A DNA stretch of 64,000 bases from Saccharopolyspora shandongensis (GCF_900106995.1 NZ_FNOK01000012.1:62001-126000), one strand, 5' to 3'. Shown: positions 1 through 8,934, counted from the first letter of the stretch. The notes: generated from the sequence alone by a model not told the origin. Translations and numbers: made by a program.

Positions 1-1
1 G

Positions 2-820
2 GCCGAGGAGCTCGACATCCGCCCGACGAAGAAGCTCGGCCAGAACTTCGTGCACGACCCGAACACGGTGCGCCGCATCGTGACCTCGGCGTCGGTCACG
101 GCCGACGACGTCGTTCTGGAGGTCGGCCCCGGCCTGGGCTCCCTGACGCTCGCCCTGCTCCCGGCCGCCGGCGCCGTGACGGCCGTCGAGATCGATCCGG
201 TGCTCGCGGCGCGGCTGCCGCGCACCGCCGCCGAGTTCGCCCCCGCGCTGGCCGATCGGCTCACCGTGATCGAGGCCGACGCCCTGCGGGTGAGCGCCGC
301 GGACTTCCCGGCGCCGCCGACCGCGCTGGTCGCGAACCTGCCGTACAACGTCGCCGTGCCGGTGGTGCTGCACCTGCTGGCCGAATTGCCGAGCCTGCGG
401 CACGGCCTGGTCATGGTGCAGTCCGAGGTCGCCGACCGGATGGCCGCCAAGCCGGGCAGCCGGGTCTACGGCGTGCCCAGCGCCAAGGCCGCATGGTACG
501 CCGACGTGCGCCGCGCGGGTCCGGTGCCGCGCAAGGTGTTCTGGCCGGTGCCCAATGTGGACTCCGGACTGGTGTCGTTCGAGCGCGTCGAACCGCCGTC
601 GACCGCGCCGCGCGCGGAGGTCTTCCGGGTGGTGGACGCGGCGTTCGCCCAGCGGCGCAAGACGCTGCGCGCCGCGCTGTCCGGCTGGGCCGGGTCCGCG
701 GCGCGCGCGGAGGCCGTTCTCCGGGCCGCCGGGGTGGATCCGTCGATTCGCGGCGAGCAGTTGGAGATCGCCGACTTCGCGCGCATCGCGGAGGCCGCGG
801 CTACCGAGAGCGGCCGCTGA
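2..820 (+). CDS. rsmA: 16S rRNA dimethyladenosine transferase RsmA (5' end outside window)
   Basis: Dimethylates the two adjacent adenosines in the 3' terminal hairpin of 16S rRNA, using S-adenosylmethionine, during 30S maturation. The frame is open from base 2, so the true start lies left of the window; 272 codons are visible. The visible N-terminus carries the family's [10 protein letters not shown] signature. It is followed by the SAM-binding motif VLEVGPGLG, the catalytic NLPYN motif about 110 residues in, and the RKTLR motif near the C-terminus. The reading ends at TGA 818-820. As I recall, M. tuberculosis has ksgA directly followed by ispE; here metNIQ lies between them. Confidence 0.96.
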   Translation, partial: AEELDIRPTKKLGQNFVHDPNTVRRIVTSASVTADDVVLEVGPGLGSLTLALLPAAGAVTAVEIDPVLAARLPRTAAEFAPALADRLTVIEADALRVSAADFPAPPTALVANLPYNVAVPVVLHLLAELPSLRHGLVMVQSEVADRMAAKPGSRVYGVPSAKAAWYADVRRAGPVPRKVFWPVPNVDSGLVSFERVEPPSTAPRAEVFRVVDAAFAQRRKTLRAALSGWAGSAARAEAVLRAAGVDPSIRGEQLEIADFARIAEAAATESGR

Positions 821-957
821 ACCACCCGTCCGGGCGCTTGCCAACCGAGGTTGATCCACTACTCGGAGTCACCGAGAACGCCTGCGGTACCAGGAAAATT
901 CCCGCTCGTCCGGGTGTGTGATTTGGCAGACGATTTCGGAAAGTGACGACTATCAAC

Positions 958-989
958 TTGCGCTGGAATCCGCCAGTAGGTTCTACTAT
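958..989 (+). promoter_or_regulatory. Putative promoter of the metNIQ leader transcript
   Basis: TACTAT at 984-989 is a good -10 hexamer, and TTGCGC at 958-963 is a possible -35. The 20-nt spacer is longer than ideal. Transcription would start about base 996, immediately before the predicted riboswitch stem, which is what a leader RNA needs. Confidence 0.4.
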
Positions 990-998
990 TCGGGAAAT

Positions 999-1080
999 CC
1001 ATCCCGAGCGGCCGAGAGACCTGGCTCCGCGACGCCGCAGCAACCACCCGACGGGCAGGTGCTAACGCCAGGACCGATGG
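999..1080 (+). ncRNA. SAM-I (S-box)-like riboswitch upstream of metNIQ
   Basis: The segment contains hallmark S-box blocks in the right order: GAGAGACC, then GCAGCAACC, then CAGGTGCTAACGCCAG. The ends CCATC (999-1003) and GATGG (1076-1080) can pair as the closing P1 stem. S-adenosylmethionine binding to this class stabilises P1 and reduces expression, which suits a methionine importer. The 3' P1 strand overlaps GGAG (1079-1082), the apparent ribosome-binding site of the next leader ORF, so ligand binding could hide it. A covariance-model score would settle the exact class; a relative of the SAM-I/SAM-IV clan is the alternative. Confidence 0.7.
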
Positions 1081-1087
1081 AGTTGTT

Positions 1088-1243
1088 GTGGATTCCAACG
1101 CGCTGTTAGCCAGCCCGCCTGCGGGTCAGACCCGAGCTCAGCTGGCCCGATCCCGGCAGAACCACATCCGGAGGCTGCTGACGCAGCGTCGCGTCATCGA
1201 CCACGGGCGCCGTACCACCACCGCCTGTCGTCGCGAGATGTGA
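1088..1243 (+). CDS. 51-codon leader ORF with a sulfur-attenuator-type C-terminus
   Basis: A short GTG-initiated frame with a well placed GGAG (1079-1082, 5-nt spacing) inside the riboswitch's 3' stem. Its last third reads LLTQRRVIDHGRRTTTACRR and ends at TGA 1241-1243, 86 nt before metN. This resembles the actinobacterial leader peptides found ahead of sulfur and methionine genes, whose consensus is roughly RRH-I/V-D-x-x-R-x-x-x-A-C-R, with a cysteine codon near the end. The match is by eye. In those systems, translation of the peptide is thought to sense cysteine or methionine supply and set downstream expression. It is longer than typical members, because no nearer start codon exists in frame. 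The peptide may act only in cis. Confidence 0.5.
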   Translation: MDSNALLASPPAGQTRAQLARSRQNHIRRLLTQRRVIDHGRRTTTACRREM

Positions 1244-1329
1244 CCCAGCACTTCCTCCCTTTCCGAAGTTCCTTGGCCTGCGCTGCCCTGTCGTGCGCGC
1301 GGCCGTCGCGAGCTGATGTGGAGCCGATC

Positions 1330-2346
1330 GTGATCACAGTCGAGAACCTGACCAAGTCCTTCCAGCACAACAACGGAACCGTCCGCGCCCTCGACGGCGT
1401 GTCGATGGAGGTTTCGGCCGGTGCGGTGTGCGGGGTGGTCGGTCCGAGCGGGGCCGGCAAGTCGACCCTGGCCCGGTGCATCGCGCTGCTGGAGAAGCCG
1501 GACGGCGGCGCCATCCGCGTCGACGGCACCGACCTCGTTTCCCTCGGCGGCAAGGCGCTTCGCGCGGCGCGTCGCCAGATCGGCGTTGTGCCGCAAGGCG
1601 ATTCGCTGCTGCGCCAGCGCACCGCCGCGGGCAACATCGCGTTGCCGCTGGAAGCGGCCGGTGTCAGCGGCCCGCAGCGGCGCACCCGCGTCGGCGAGCT
1701 GCTGGACCTCGTGGGCCTGACCGACAAGGCCTCCGTCTACCCCGACCAGCTCTCCGGCGGGCAGCGCCAGCGGATCGCGGTGGCGCGTGCGCTGGCCGCC
1801 AAGCCGTCGGTGCTGCTGGCCGACGAGCCGACCTCGGCGCTCGACCCGAGCACCACCGACTCGGTGCTCACGGTGCTGGACCGCGCCCGCGCCGAACTGG
1901 GCGTCACCGTGCTGGTGGTCACCCACGACATGGCCGTGGTGCGCAAGATCGCCGACGACGTCGCGGTGCTGGAGGACGGTCGGGTGGTCGAGCACGGCAA
2001 GGTCATCGACCTCGTCGCCGAGCCCGGCAGCCGGGTGGGCGACACGCTGCTGCCCGGCACCGACCAGGGCGATTCGCTGCGGCCCGGCGGTCGGCACGAC
2101 GTCGTCGCCGAGGTCGTGCTGGTCGGTTTCGCCGCAGTCGGCGCGCTGCTGCCGGAGGCCGCCGGCCGGTTCGGGGTCGAGCTCGCGATCCTGGGCGGCG
2201 GGTTGACCAGGCTGGGCGACACGCCCGTGGCGAAGTTCAAGGTCGGCCTGACCGGCGAGCGCGCCGAGGCGGCCCTGAAGTGGATGGTCGAGCGGGACGC
2301 GCATGTGCGACGCGCCCCGGTGTGCGTTGACGGAGCTGCTGCGTGA
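1330..2346 (+). CDS. metN: Methionine ABC transporter ATP-binding protein MetN
   Basis: ATPase of the D/L-methionine importer, on the cytoplasmic face. GTG 1330 is chosen because it gives the canonical MITVENLTK start, with GGAG at 1320-1323 six nt upstream; GTG 1318 is an in-frame alternative. The product is 338 residues, normal for MetN. Walker A GPSGAGKST is at about 38-46, the signature LSGGQRQR at 141-148 and Walker B LLADEPTSAL at 162-171. A C-terminal NIL/ACT-like domain (about 265-338) is the one that senses methionine and trans-inhibits transport in this family. The stop overlaps the start of metI, so the genes are co-translated. The upstream SAM-riboswitch-like leader supports methionine as the substrate. 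Confidence 0.93.
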   Translation: MITVENLTKSFQHNNGTVRALDGVSMEVSAGAVCGVVGPSGAGKSTLARCIALLEKPDGGAIRVDGTDLVSLGGKALRAARRQIGVVPQGDSLLRQRTAAGNIALPLEAAGVSGPQRRTRVGELLDLVGLTDKASVYPDQLSGGQRQRIAVARALAAKPSVLLADEPTSALDPSTTDSVLTVLDRARAELGVTVLVVTHDMAVVRKIADDVAVLEDGRVVEHGKVIDLVAEPGSRVGDTLLPGTDQGDSLRPGGRHDVVAEVVLVGFAAVGALLPEAAGRFGVELAILGGGLTRLGDTPVAKFKVGLTGERAEAALKWMVERDAHVRRAPVCVDGAAA

Positions 2347-3026
2347 GTGATGTGACCCCCTGGTCGGAGGTCCTTGGAATTCTTGGTGAAGCGACGATCG
2401 ACACGCTCTACATGGTGTTGGTGTCGACCCTGCTGGCGGTGCTGGGAGGCCTGCCGCTCGGGGTGCTGCTGCACCTGACCTCGCCCGTCGGCCTGAACCC
2501 GAAGCCCGTGCTGTACCGGGTGCTCGGCGTGATCGTCGACGTGGTGCGTTCGGTGCCGTTCGTCGTTCTGCTGGTGGTGCTCGCGTCGTTCACCCGGCTG
2601 CTGATCGGCACGTCGATCGGCAGCACCGCGGTGATCGTGCCGCTCACCATCGGTGCTATCCCGTTCTTCGCGCGGTTGACGCAGAACGCGTTGCGCGAGG
2701 TCAGCTTCACCGTGGTCGAGGCTGCGATCACGACCGGATCGAGCAAGCTGCGGATCGTCTGGACGGTGCTGCTCGGCGAGGCGCGGGCCGCGCTGGTCGG
2801 CGCGGTCGGCGTCACCGCCGTGGCGCTGGTCGGCTACGCCGCGATGGCCGGCGCGATCGGCGGCGGCGGGCTGGGCACGACCGCGATCCAGGACGGCTAC
2901 CAGGGCTACGACGACCGGATCCTGTGGGGATCCGTGGTCGTGCTCGGCGTGCTGGCCTTCGCGATGCAGCTGATCACCGACCGGGCCGCGAAGCTCGTCG
3001 ACCGGCGCCGGTCCGCGACGAGCTGA
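2343..3026 (+). CDS. metI: Methionine ABC transporter permease MetI
   Basis: Membrane subunit of the methionine importer (227 residues). It starts at GTG 2343, overlapping the metN stop by 4 nt (GTGA). The sequence shows about five hydrophobic membrane segments. The cytoplasmic coupling loop carries the binding-protein-dependent permease motif, around VVEAAITTGSSKLRIV (about residues 122-137), that contacts the ATPase. It also has the GGGLG turn typical of MetI near residue 177. It is followed after 78 nt by the binding protein, so the three genes form one transcription unit. Confidence 0.93.
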   Translation: MSDVTPWSEVLGILGEATIDTLYMVLVSTLLAVLGGLPLGVLLHLTSPVGLNPKPVLYRVLGVIVDVVRSVPFVVLLVVLASFTRLLIGTSIGSTAVIVPLTIGAIPFFARLTQNALREVSFTVVEAAITTGSSKLRIVWTVLLGEARAALVGAVGVTAVALVGYAAMAGAIGGGGLGTTAIQDGYQGYDDRILWGSVVVLGVLAFAMQLITDRAAKLVDRRRSATS

Positions 3027-3104
3027 CCTCGTGGGCGACGCCCACCCGAACCTCTTCCTGCTTGGGACTACTTCCCAACCGCTGTCCAGAAAGGACGAAC
3101 TCTG

Positions 3105-3914
3105 ATGCGTTTGCGTTTTGCCGCCCTGGTGGCCGCGGCCGGCGTGGTGCTGGCCGCGTGCGGAGGCGGCGGCCAGGCCTCCACGGACCCGAACGCCCCG
3201 CTGCGGGTCGCGGTCAGCCCGACCCCGCACGGCGAGATCCTGCAGTACGTCAAGGACAACCTGGCGAAGCAGGCCGGGCTCGACATCGAGATCGTCAAGT
3301 TCGACGACTACAACCGGCCGAACGAGGCCGTCGCGCACGGCGAGCTGGAGGCGAACTACTTCCAGCACCAGCCCTACCTGGAGGAGTACCGCAAGCAGCG
3401 CGGCGGCGACTTCGTCTGGATCCAGGCCGTGCACCTGGAACCGCTCGCGGTGTACTCCAACAAGGTCAAGTCGCTGCAGGAGGTCCAGGACGGCGCGACG
3501 GTCACGCTGTCCAACGACCCGGCGAACCAGTTCCGCGGCCTGAAGCTGCTGGAGCAGGGCGGCCTGATCAAGCTCAAGCCGGAGGCCGCGGTGGGCACCC
3601 GGTTGGAGTCGGCGATCGCCGAGAACCCCAAGAACATCAAGTTCAAGGACCTGTCGCCGGACCAGCTGCCGCGCTCGGTGGACGACGCCGCCGCCGCGGT
3701 GGTCAACGGCAACTACGCGATCAAGGCGAACCTGCAGAACCCGGTCCTCGTGGAGAGCCCGGAGAACAACCCGTACGCCAACGGCCTGGTGACCACCCCG
3801 GCCCTGGAGAAGGACCCGCGGATCCAGAAGCTCGCCGAGCTGCTGCGGTCCCAGCAGGTCAAGGACTTCATCAACCAGAAGTACGGCGGCGTCGCGGTCA
3901 TCCCGGCTGCCTGA
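3105..3914 (+). CDS. metQ: Methionine-binding lipoprotein MetQ (NlpA family)
   Basis: Extracytoplasmic substrate receptor of the methionine importer (269 residues). A short positively charged N-terminus and hydrophobic stretch end in the lipobox LAAC at about residues 16-19, so the mature protein is lipid-anchored on the outer face of the membrane. The body has NlpA-family landmarks: VAVSPTPHGEIL after the linker, the GELEANYFQHQPYL segment, and a NNPYANGLV stretch near the end. An upstream AGAAAGGAC ribosome-binding site fits ATG 3105. It is the last gene of the operon and is followed by a strong hairpin. Confidence 0.94.
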   Translation: MRLRFAALVAAAGVVLAACGGGGQASTDPNAPLRVAVSPTPHGEILQYVKDNLAKQAGLDIEIVKFDDYNRPNEAVAHGELEANYFQHQPYLEEYRKQRGGDFVWIQAVHLEPLAVYSNKVKSLQEVQDGATVTLSNDPANQFRGLKLLEQGGLIKLKPEAAVGTRLESAIAENPKNIKFKDLSPDQLPRSVDDAAAAVVNGNYAIKANLQNPVLVESPENNPYANGLVTTPALEKDPRIQKLAELLRSQQVKDFINQKYGGVAVIPAA

Positions 3915-3929
3915 CCGGATCATCCGCGC

Positions 3930-3973
3930 TGAAGGGCGCCTGCCGGCGAGTGATCGCCGGGAGGCGCCCTTCA
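3930..3973 (+). terminator. Intrinsic terminator after metNIQ
   Basis: Arms TGAAGGGCGCC (3930-3940) and GGCGCCCTTCA (3963-3973) are perfectly complementary. A second inner stem CCGGCGA/TCGCCGG continues the helix. The trailing sequence is T-rich (TATTTT) but not a pure U tract. Confidence 0.8.
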
Positions 3974-4040
3974 CCGTATTTTCCGGTCCCGTACCCAGGG
4001 AAGTCGGCGGCGAGGTTTCTTCTACACGTACGCTCTAAGA

Positions 4041-5006
4041 GTGCTCTCCGTGGTTCCTACCCCCATCACCGTTCGCGTTCCCGCCAAGGTGAACCTGCAC
4101 CTGTCGGTCGGGGACCCGCGCCCGGACGGTTACCACGAGCTGGTCACCGTCTTCCAAGCGCTGTCGATGACCGACGAGGTCACCGTGCTGGTCGCGGAGG
4201 AACCCGGCATCGACGTGCACGGCGACGGTGCGGACTCGGTGCCCACCGGCCCCAGCAACCTGGCCTGGAAGGCCGTGCAGCTGCTCGCCGAGCACAGCGG
4301 GCGCGATCCGGAAGAGCCCGGGGTGCGGCTGTCGATCAACAAGGGCATCCCGGTCGCCGGCGGGATGGCCGGCGGAAGCGCCGACGCGGCGGCCACGCTG
4401 CTGGCGCTGAACCACCTCTGGCGGCTGGAGCTGGGCCGCGACGACCTCAGCGAGATCGCCGCGAAGCTGGGCAGCGACGTCCCGTTCTCGCTGCAGGGCG
4501 GCACGGCGCTGGGCACCGGCCGCGGCGAGCGTCTCGTGCCGGTGCTGGCGCGGCACACCTTCCACTGGGTCATCGCGCTCGATCGCCGCGGGCTGGGCAC
4601 GCCCGGCGTCTACACCGAACTCGACCGGCTGCGGGCGGAGTCGAAGCCGAACCGCGTCGGGGAGGTCGAGCCGCTGCTGGAGGCGCTGGCCTCCGGCGAC
4701 CCGCGGCAGCTCGCCCTGCTGCTGGGCAACGACCTGCAGGCGGCGGCCGTGTCGCTGCGCCCCGGGCTGCGGCGCACGCTGCGCGCGGGCGTGCAGGCAG
4801 GCGCGCTTGCCGGGATCGTCTCGGGCTCGGGCCCGACCTGTGCCTTCCTCTGCACCGACGCGGACGCGGCGGTGCGGGTGGCGGCCGAGCTCTCCGGTGC
4901 GGGCGTGTGCCGCACGGTCCGCGTCGCCCATGGCCCCGTCCCGGGGGCCCGAGTGGTCTCGGAAGAACCGGCCCACCGCCCCACCCCGCCCCAGGTCCAC
5001 GCCTGA
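4041..5006 (+). CDS. ispE: 4-diphosphocytidyl-2-C-methyl-D-erythritol kinase IspE
   Basis: Phosphorylates CDP-methylerythritol with ATP in the non-mevalonate isoprenoid pathway. The product has 321 residues with the GHMP-kinase layout: N-terminal PAKVNLHL at 14-21, the substrate segment RPDGYHEL at about 27-34, and the ATP-binding glycine-rich loop [14 protein letters not shown] at 104-117. The C-terminal motif is [14 protein letters not shown] 4041 is used; GTG 4050 is a close alternative. It directly follows the metNIQ terminator and is followed by two copies of an 18-bp palindrome. Confidence 0.95.
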   Translation: MLSVVPTPITVRVPAKVNLHLSVGDPRPDGYHELVTVFQALSMTDEVTVLVAEEPGIDVHGDGADSVPTGPSNLAWKAVQLLAEHSGRDPEEPGVRLSINKGIPVAGGMAGGSADAAATLLALNHLWRLELGRDDLSEIAAKLGSDVPFSLQGGTALGTGRGERLVPVLARHTFHWVIALDRRGLGTPGVYTELDRLRAESKPNRVGEVEPLLEALASGDPRQLALLLGNDLQAAAVSLRPGLRRTLRAGVQAGALAGIVSGSGPTCAFLCTDADAAVRVAAELSGAGVCRTVRVAHGPVPGARVVSEEPAHRPTPPQVHA

Positions 5007-5007
5007 A

Positions 5008-5067
5008 GCGCAGTTTCAATTGAAACTGCGCGCCTAGGACTCCGGTCTGCAGTTTCAATTGAAACTG
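5008..5067. repeat. Two copies of the 18-bp palindrome CAGTTTCAATTGAAACTG
   Basis: Perfect copies occupy 5011-5028 (extended by GCG/CGC arms to 5008-5031) and 5050-5067. The same 18-mer recurs at 19214-19231 and 28147-28164, and in split form around 19276-19561. Its A/T-rich centre stands out in this GC-rich DNA. All copies are intergenic, usually just after a stop codon. A protein-binding palindrome or a REP-like repeat are both possible; there is no U tract to make it an ordinary terminator. Confidence 0.85.
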
Positions 5068-5125
5068 GGGCCGGGACCCCAGCCCGTGATCACGCAACGC
5101 AGTTGATGGAGTAGACGAACACCCG

Positions 5126-6907
5126 ATGGTGAACCTGGTCAATCTGGAATCGGTCAGCAAGAGCTACGGCGTGCGCCCGCTGCTGGACGGCGTCTCGCTC
5201 GGGGTCTCGGCCGGCGAACGCATCGGGGTCGTCGGCCTCAACGGCGGCGGCAAGACCACGCTGCTGGAGGTGCTCGCCGGCGTCGCGGAGCCCGACAACG
5301 GCCGGGTCAGCCAGAGCCGCGACCTGCGGATGGCCGTCGTCACGCAGCGCACCGAGCTGCCCGCCGATTCCACGGTGCGCAACGCGGTGCTCGACCCGCA
5401 CGGCTTCAGCGCCGAGCACGAATGGGCCGCCGACCCGCAGGTGCGCTCGGTGCTCAGCGGCCTCGGCATGACCCGCCTCGGCCTGGACACCCCGGTCACC
5501 GACTTCTCCGGCGGCGAGCGCCGCCGCGTCGCCCTGGCCGCCGCGCTGGTGCGCGACCTGGACCTGCTGGTGCTCGACGAGCCGACCAACCACCTGGACA
5601 TCGAGGGCGTGCGCTGGCTGGCCGATCACCTGTTGGAGCGCAAGTGCGCGCTGGTGATCGTCACCCACGACCGCTGGTTCCTGGACACCGTCTGCAACCG
5701 AACCTGGGAGGTCGTCCAGGGCCGCGTGGAGCAGTACGAAGGCGGCTACGCCGACTGGGTCTTCGCCCGCGCCGAACGCGCCCGCATCGCCCAGCAGGCG
5801 GAGGAGAAGCGGCAGAACCTCGCGCGCAAGGAACTCGCGTGGCTGCAGCGCGGCGCGAAGGCCCGCACCTCGAAGCCCCGGTACCGGATGGAGGCGGCCG
5901 AGGCGCTGATCGCCGACGTGCCGCCGGCGCGCGACACCGTCGAGCTGGTGGCGTTCGCCAAGCGCCGCCTCGGGAAGACGGTGCTGGAGCTGGAGGACGT
6001 CGACCTCCGCATCGCCGACCGCACGCTGCTGGACGGCGTCACCTGGCGCGTCGGCCCCGGCGACCGGATCGGCCTGGTCGGCGTCAACGGCTCCGGCAAG
6101 ACGACGCTGCTGAAACTGCTCGCCGGTGAGCGCGAAGCCGACGCGGGCAAGCGCATCGAGGGCAAGACGGTGCGGCTGGCGCACCTGACCCAGGAACTGC
6201 ACGACCTGCCCGGGCACTGGCGAGTGCTGGAAGCCATCGAGAACGTCGCCGAGCGGGTCACCCTCGGCAAGTACGAGCTGTCCGCGTCGCAGCTGGGCGA
6301 GCGCTTCGGCTTCGGCAAGGGGCGGCAGTGGACGCCCGTCGAGGACCTCTCCGGCGGCGAGCGCCGCCGCCTGCAGCTGGCCCGGCTGCTGATGGCCGAG
6401 CCGAACGTGCTGATCCTCGACGAGCCCACCAACGACCTCGACATCGACACCCTGCAGCAGCTCGAAGACCTGCTCGACACCTGGCCGGGCACGCTGGTGG
6501 TCGTCTCCCACGACCGCTACCTGGTGGAGCGCGTGTGCGACAGCGTGCACGCGCTGTTCGGCGACGGCAGCCTCACGCACCTGCCGGGCGGCATCGACGA
6601 GTACCTGCAGCGGCGGGAGTCGCTGCTGGAAGCCGCCGAAGACAGCATCGGCAAGCAGGCGACCGACGCGGCGAAGCCGCGAGGGCTCTCCGGCGCGGAG
6701 GAGCACGCGGCGCGGAAGGAGCTCGCGCGCTGCGAGCGTCAGCTCGACAAGCTCGCCGAGCGCGAAGCGCGGCTGCACGAGAAGCTCGCGGAGGCCGCGA
6801 CAGCGCCGGAGCGGTTGGCGGAGCTGAACGCGGAGCTGCGCGGGCTTCAGCAGGAGAAGGACGACGTCGAAGCGCGCTGGATGGAGCTCGCCGACCAGCT
6901 CGGCTGA
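5126..6907 (+). CDS. ABC-F family ATPase (Uup-like, duplicated ABC domains)
   Basis: A soluble protein of 593 residues with two ATP-binding cassettes and no membrane segments, the ABC-F layout. Cassette 1 has Walker A GLNGGGKTT near residue 38, signature FSGGERRR, and Walker B LLVLDEPTNHLD. Cassette 2 has GVNGSGKTT near 318, LSGGERRR, and LILDEPTNDLD. Between them is the charged linker typical of ABC-F proteins that act on the ribosome. The last 75 residues are acidic and basic heptad-rich, consistent with the C-terminal coiled coil of Uup-type members. Members are linked to translation rescue, ribosome assembly or antibiotic resistance; which role applies here cannot be told from sequence. 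Confidence 0.9.
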   Translation: MVNLVNLESVSKSYGVRPLLDGVSLGVSAGERIGVVGLNGGGKTTLLEVLAGVAEPDNGRVSQSRDLRMAVVTQRTELPADSTVRNAVLDPHGFSAEHEWAADPQVRSVLSGLGMTRLGLDTPVTDFSGGERRRVALAAALVRDLDLLVLDEPTNHLDIEGVRWLADHLLERKCALVIVTHDRWFLDTVCNRTWEVVQGRVEQYEGGYADWVFARAERARIAQQAEEKRQNLARKELAWLQRGAKARTSKPRYRMEAAEALIADVPPARDTVELVAFAKRRLGKTVLELEDVDLRIADRTLLDGVTWRVGPGDRIGLVGVNGSGKTTLLKLLAGEREADAGKRIEGKTVRLAHLTQELHDLPGHWRVLEAIENVAERVTLGKYELSASQLGERFGFGKGRQWTPVEDLSGGERRRLQLARLLMAEPNVLILDEPTNDLDIDTLQQLEDLLDTWPGTLVVVSHDRYLVERVCDSVHALFGDGSLTHLPGGIDEYLQRRESLLEAAEDSIGKQATDAAKPRGLSGAEEHAARKELARCERQLDKLAEREARLHEKLAEAATAPERLAELNAELRGLQQEKDDVEARWMELADQLG

Positions 6908-7247
6908 CCTGACTTCGCCTGAAAGATCGCTTCAGGATGGCTCCACCCGGCTGATCCCGATGGCGCCCGGTGCCCGACATCGGTGGCGATTTCGCGCGGG
7001 ATCGCCATCCCGCCCTCACGTGGCGTGGCGATTTCGCGCGAAATCGGCGCACTGAGTCCCAGCCGGGCACGTCCCGCGCGTGCCGGCGCGCCATTCTGAA
7101 ACGACCCCTGAAGCCGGGCGGTTTCCGCGCGTCCGGGCGCTCCCGATTTGGCCTGAGATCGGGACCTTCGCCCTTGCGGGGTGCTCGATGAGTGCGTGTT
7201 GTGCCGAAACCTGTGCGTGCGATCACCGTGCTCGTAAGCTGCGTCAC
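6908..7247. repeat. Gene-free spacer with palindromes and a possible inverted-repeat element
   Basis: No gene is seen. The palindrome CGATTTCGCGCGAAATCG sits at 7029-7046, and a degenerate version at 6985-7006 (GGCGAT and ATCGCC arms). The palindrome recurs perfectly at 30238-30259. Segments near 6916-6941 and 7089-7115 are imperfect inverted copies of each other (GCTTCAGGATGGC versus GCCATTCTGAAAC), bounding about 200 bp that contain both palindromes. TAAGCT at 7234-7239 is placed as a -10 box for a leaderless start of the next gene. Confidence 0.6.
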
Positions 7248-8900
7248 ATGAGTCGGTTCGTGGAGACATTGGTGGCGTCCGCCCGGGAGAACTCCGGTCC
7301 GCAGGCGCGGGGGCTCACGACGGGCGAGCCCGAGCAGCCGTGGTTCCGGACGTGGGCGGAGGTGCACGCCGACGCGCTGCGGATGGCCGGGGCGCTGGGC
7401 GACGATCTCGGGCCCGGGCGGGTCGTCGCGATCCTCGCCGCCGATCCCGGCCTGATCGCTCCCGCCGTGCAGGCCGTGTGGCTCGGCGGCGGCAGCGTGA
7501 CGATGCTGCACCAGCCGACACCGCGCACCGACCTCGCGCACTGGGCCGAGGACACCGTCCGGGTGCTCAAGATGATCGGCGCCCGGCTGGTGCTGCTGGG
7601 CGCCCCGTTCGAGGACCTGGCCGGCGTGCTGGAGGAGAACGCGATCGGCTTCCGGAACCTGGCCGGTCTCACCGACGGCGAACCGCTCGCCGAGCCGGTC
7701 GCCGTAGACGAGGACGCGACCGCGCTGCTGCAGCTGACCAGCGGCTCCACCGCCGACCCCAAGGCCGTGCGGATCACCCACGGCAACCTCTACGCCAACC
7801 TGCGCGCGATGGTCACCGCCGCCGATCTCGATCCCGCGCACGACGTCGCGGTGTCCTGGCTGCCGCTGTTCCACGACATGGGGATGGTCGGCTGCCTGAC
7901 GGTGCCGATGGCGATCGGCATGTCGGCGGTCAAGGTCACCCCGGCCGACTTCCTGGCCCGGCCGCTGCTCTGGCCCGAGCTGATCAGCCGCTACCGGGGG
8001 ACCGTGACCGCCGCGCCGAACTTCGCCTACGCGATCGTCGGCCGCCGGATGGCCCGTGCCGACGACGGCGACTTCGACCTGTCGAGCCTGCGGTTCACGC
8101 TCAACGGCGCCGAACCGATCGATCCGGCGGCGGCGCAGGCGTTCACCGACGCGGGGGCCAGGTTCGGGATGAGCCCGGACTGCATGGTGTGCGCGTTCGG
8201 GATGGCCGAGGCCACGCTCGCGGTGTCGTTCGCGCCGCTGGGGAGCGGCCTGGAGGTCGACACCGTCGACGCGGACGCGCTGGAGCAGCAGCGGCGGGCC
8301 GAACCCGCGTCGCCGGACGTCGAGCGGGCGCGGCGGCTCGCGCTGCTGGGAAACCCGTTGCCAGGACTGGAGGTCGACGTCGTCGACGACTCGGGCCGGC
8401 AGTTGGGGGAGCGGCAGGTGGGGCGGCTGCGGATCCGGGGCGAGGCCGTGACGCCGGGCTACCTGACCATGGACGGCCCGCTGTCCACGCAGGACGCTGC
8501 CGGCTGGCTGGACACCGGGGACGAGGGCTACCTGGTCGACGGCCAGGTGGTGATCTGCGGGCGCCGCAAGGACGTGATCATCATGGGCGGCCGCAACATC
8601 TACCCGGTGGACATCGAGCGGGCCGCCTGCCAGGTCGAGGGTGTGCGCGCGGGCAACGCCGCCGCGGTCCGGCAGGACGCCGGGAGCCGGCGGGAGCGGT
8701 TCGCGGTGGTGCTGGAGTCGCGCCTGGCGGGCGACGAGTCCGCGGAGAAGGCGCTGCGCAAGGAGGTCGCGGCGCGCATCGTCGACGCGGTGGGCGTGCG
8801 CCCGTCGGCGGTCGTCGTGCTGCAGCCGGGTTCGCTGCCCAAGACCCCGTCTGGGAAGCTCAAGCGCGCCGCCACGGCCGCGCTGGTCCCCGCCGAATGA
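7248..8900 (+). CDS. Fatty acyl-AMP ligase / acyl-CoA synthetase family (Pks16-like)
   Basis: An adenylate-forming enzyme of 550 residues that activates a carboxylic acid, probably a fatty acid, as the acyl-adenylate. The P-loop-like LTSGSTADPKAV is at about residues 164-175. The A5-like motif is NGAEPID, followed by the A8 segment TGDEGYLVDG and A10 LPKTPSGKLKR, whose lysine closes the active site. ATG 7248 fits a leaderless transcript. In synteny it sits where M. tuberculosis has pks16 (Rv1013), despite that name an acyl-activating enzyme rather than a polyketide synthase. Whether it makes acyl-AMP for a carrier protein or acyl-CoA is not decidable here. It converges on pth. Confidence 0.88.
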   Translation: MSRFVETLVASARENSGPQARGLTTGEPEQPWFRTWAEVHADALRMAGALGDDLGPGRVVAILAADPGLIAPAVQAVWLGGGSVTMLHQPTPRTDLAHWAEDTVRVLKMIGARLVLLGAPFEDLAGVLEENAIGFRNLAGLTDGEPLAEPVAVDEDATALLQLTSGSTADPKAVRITHGNLYANLRAMVTAADLDPAHDVAVSWLPLFHDMGMVGCLTVPMAIGMSAVKVTPADFLARPLLWPELISRYRGTVTAAPNFAYAIVGRRMARADDGDFDLSSLRFTLNGAEPIDPAAAQAFTDAGARFGMSPDCMVCAFGMAEATLAVSFAPLGSGLEVDTVDADALEQQRRAEPASPDVERARRLALLGNPLPGLEVDVVDDSGRQLGERQVGRLRIRGEAVTPGYLTMDGPLSTQDAAGWLDTGDEGYLVDGQVVICGRRKDVIIMGGRNIYPVDIERAACQVEGVRAGNAAAVRQDAGSRRERFAVVLESRLAGDESAEKALRKEVAARIVDAVGVRPSAVVVLQPGSLPKTPSGKLKRAATAALVPAE

Positions 8901-8934
8901 CCTTTGTGGACGGTCATGCCGAGGGGCCCCGGGA

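Noticed and set aside
1077-1109. A 10-codon ORF MELLWIPTRC overlapping the riboswitch end
   Set aside because: It lacks a ribosome-binding site and competes with the better-placed GTG 1088 frame, which has a recognisable C-terminal motif.
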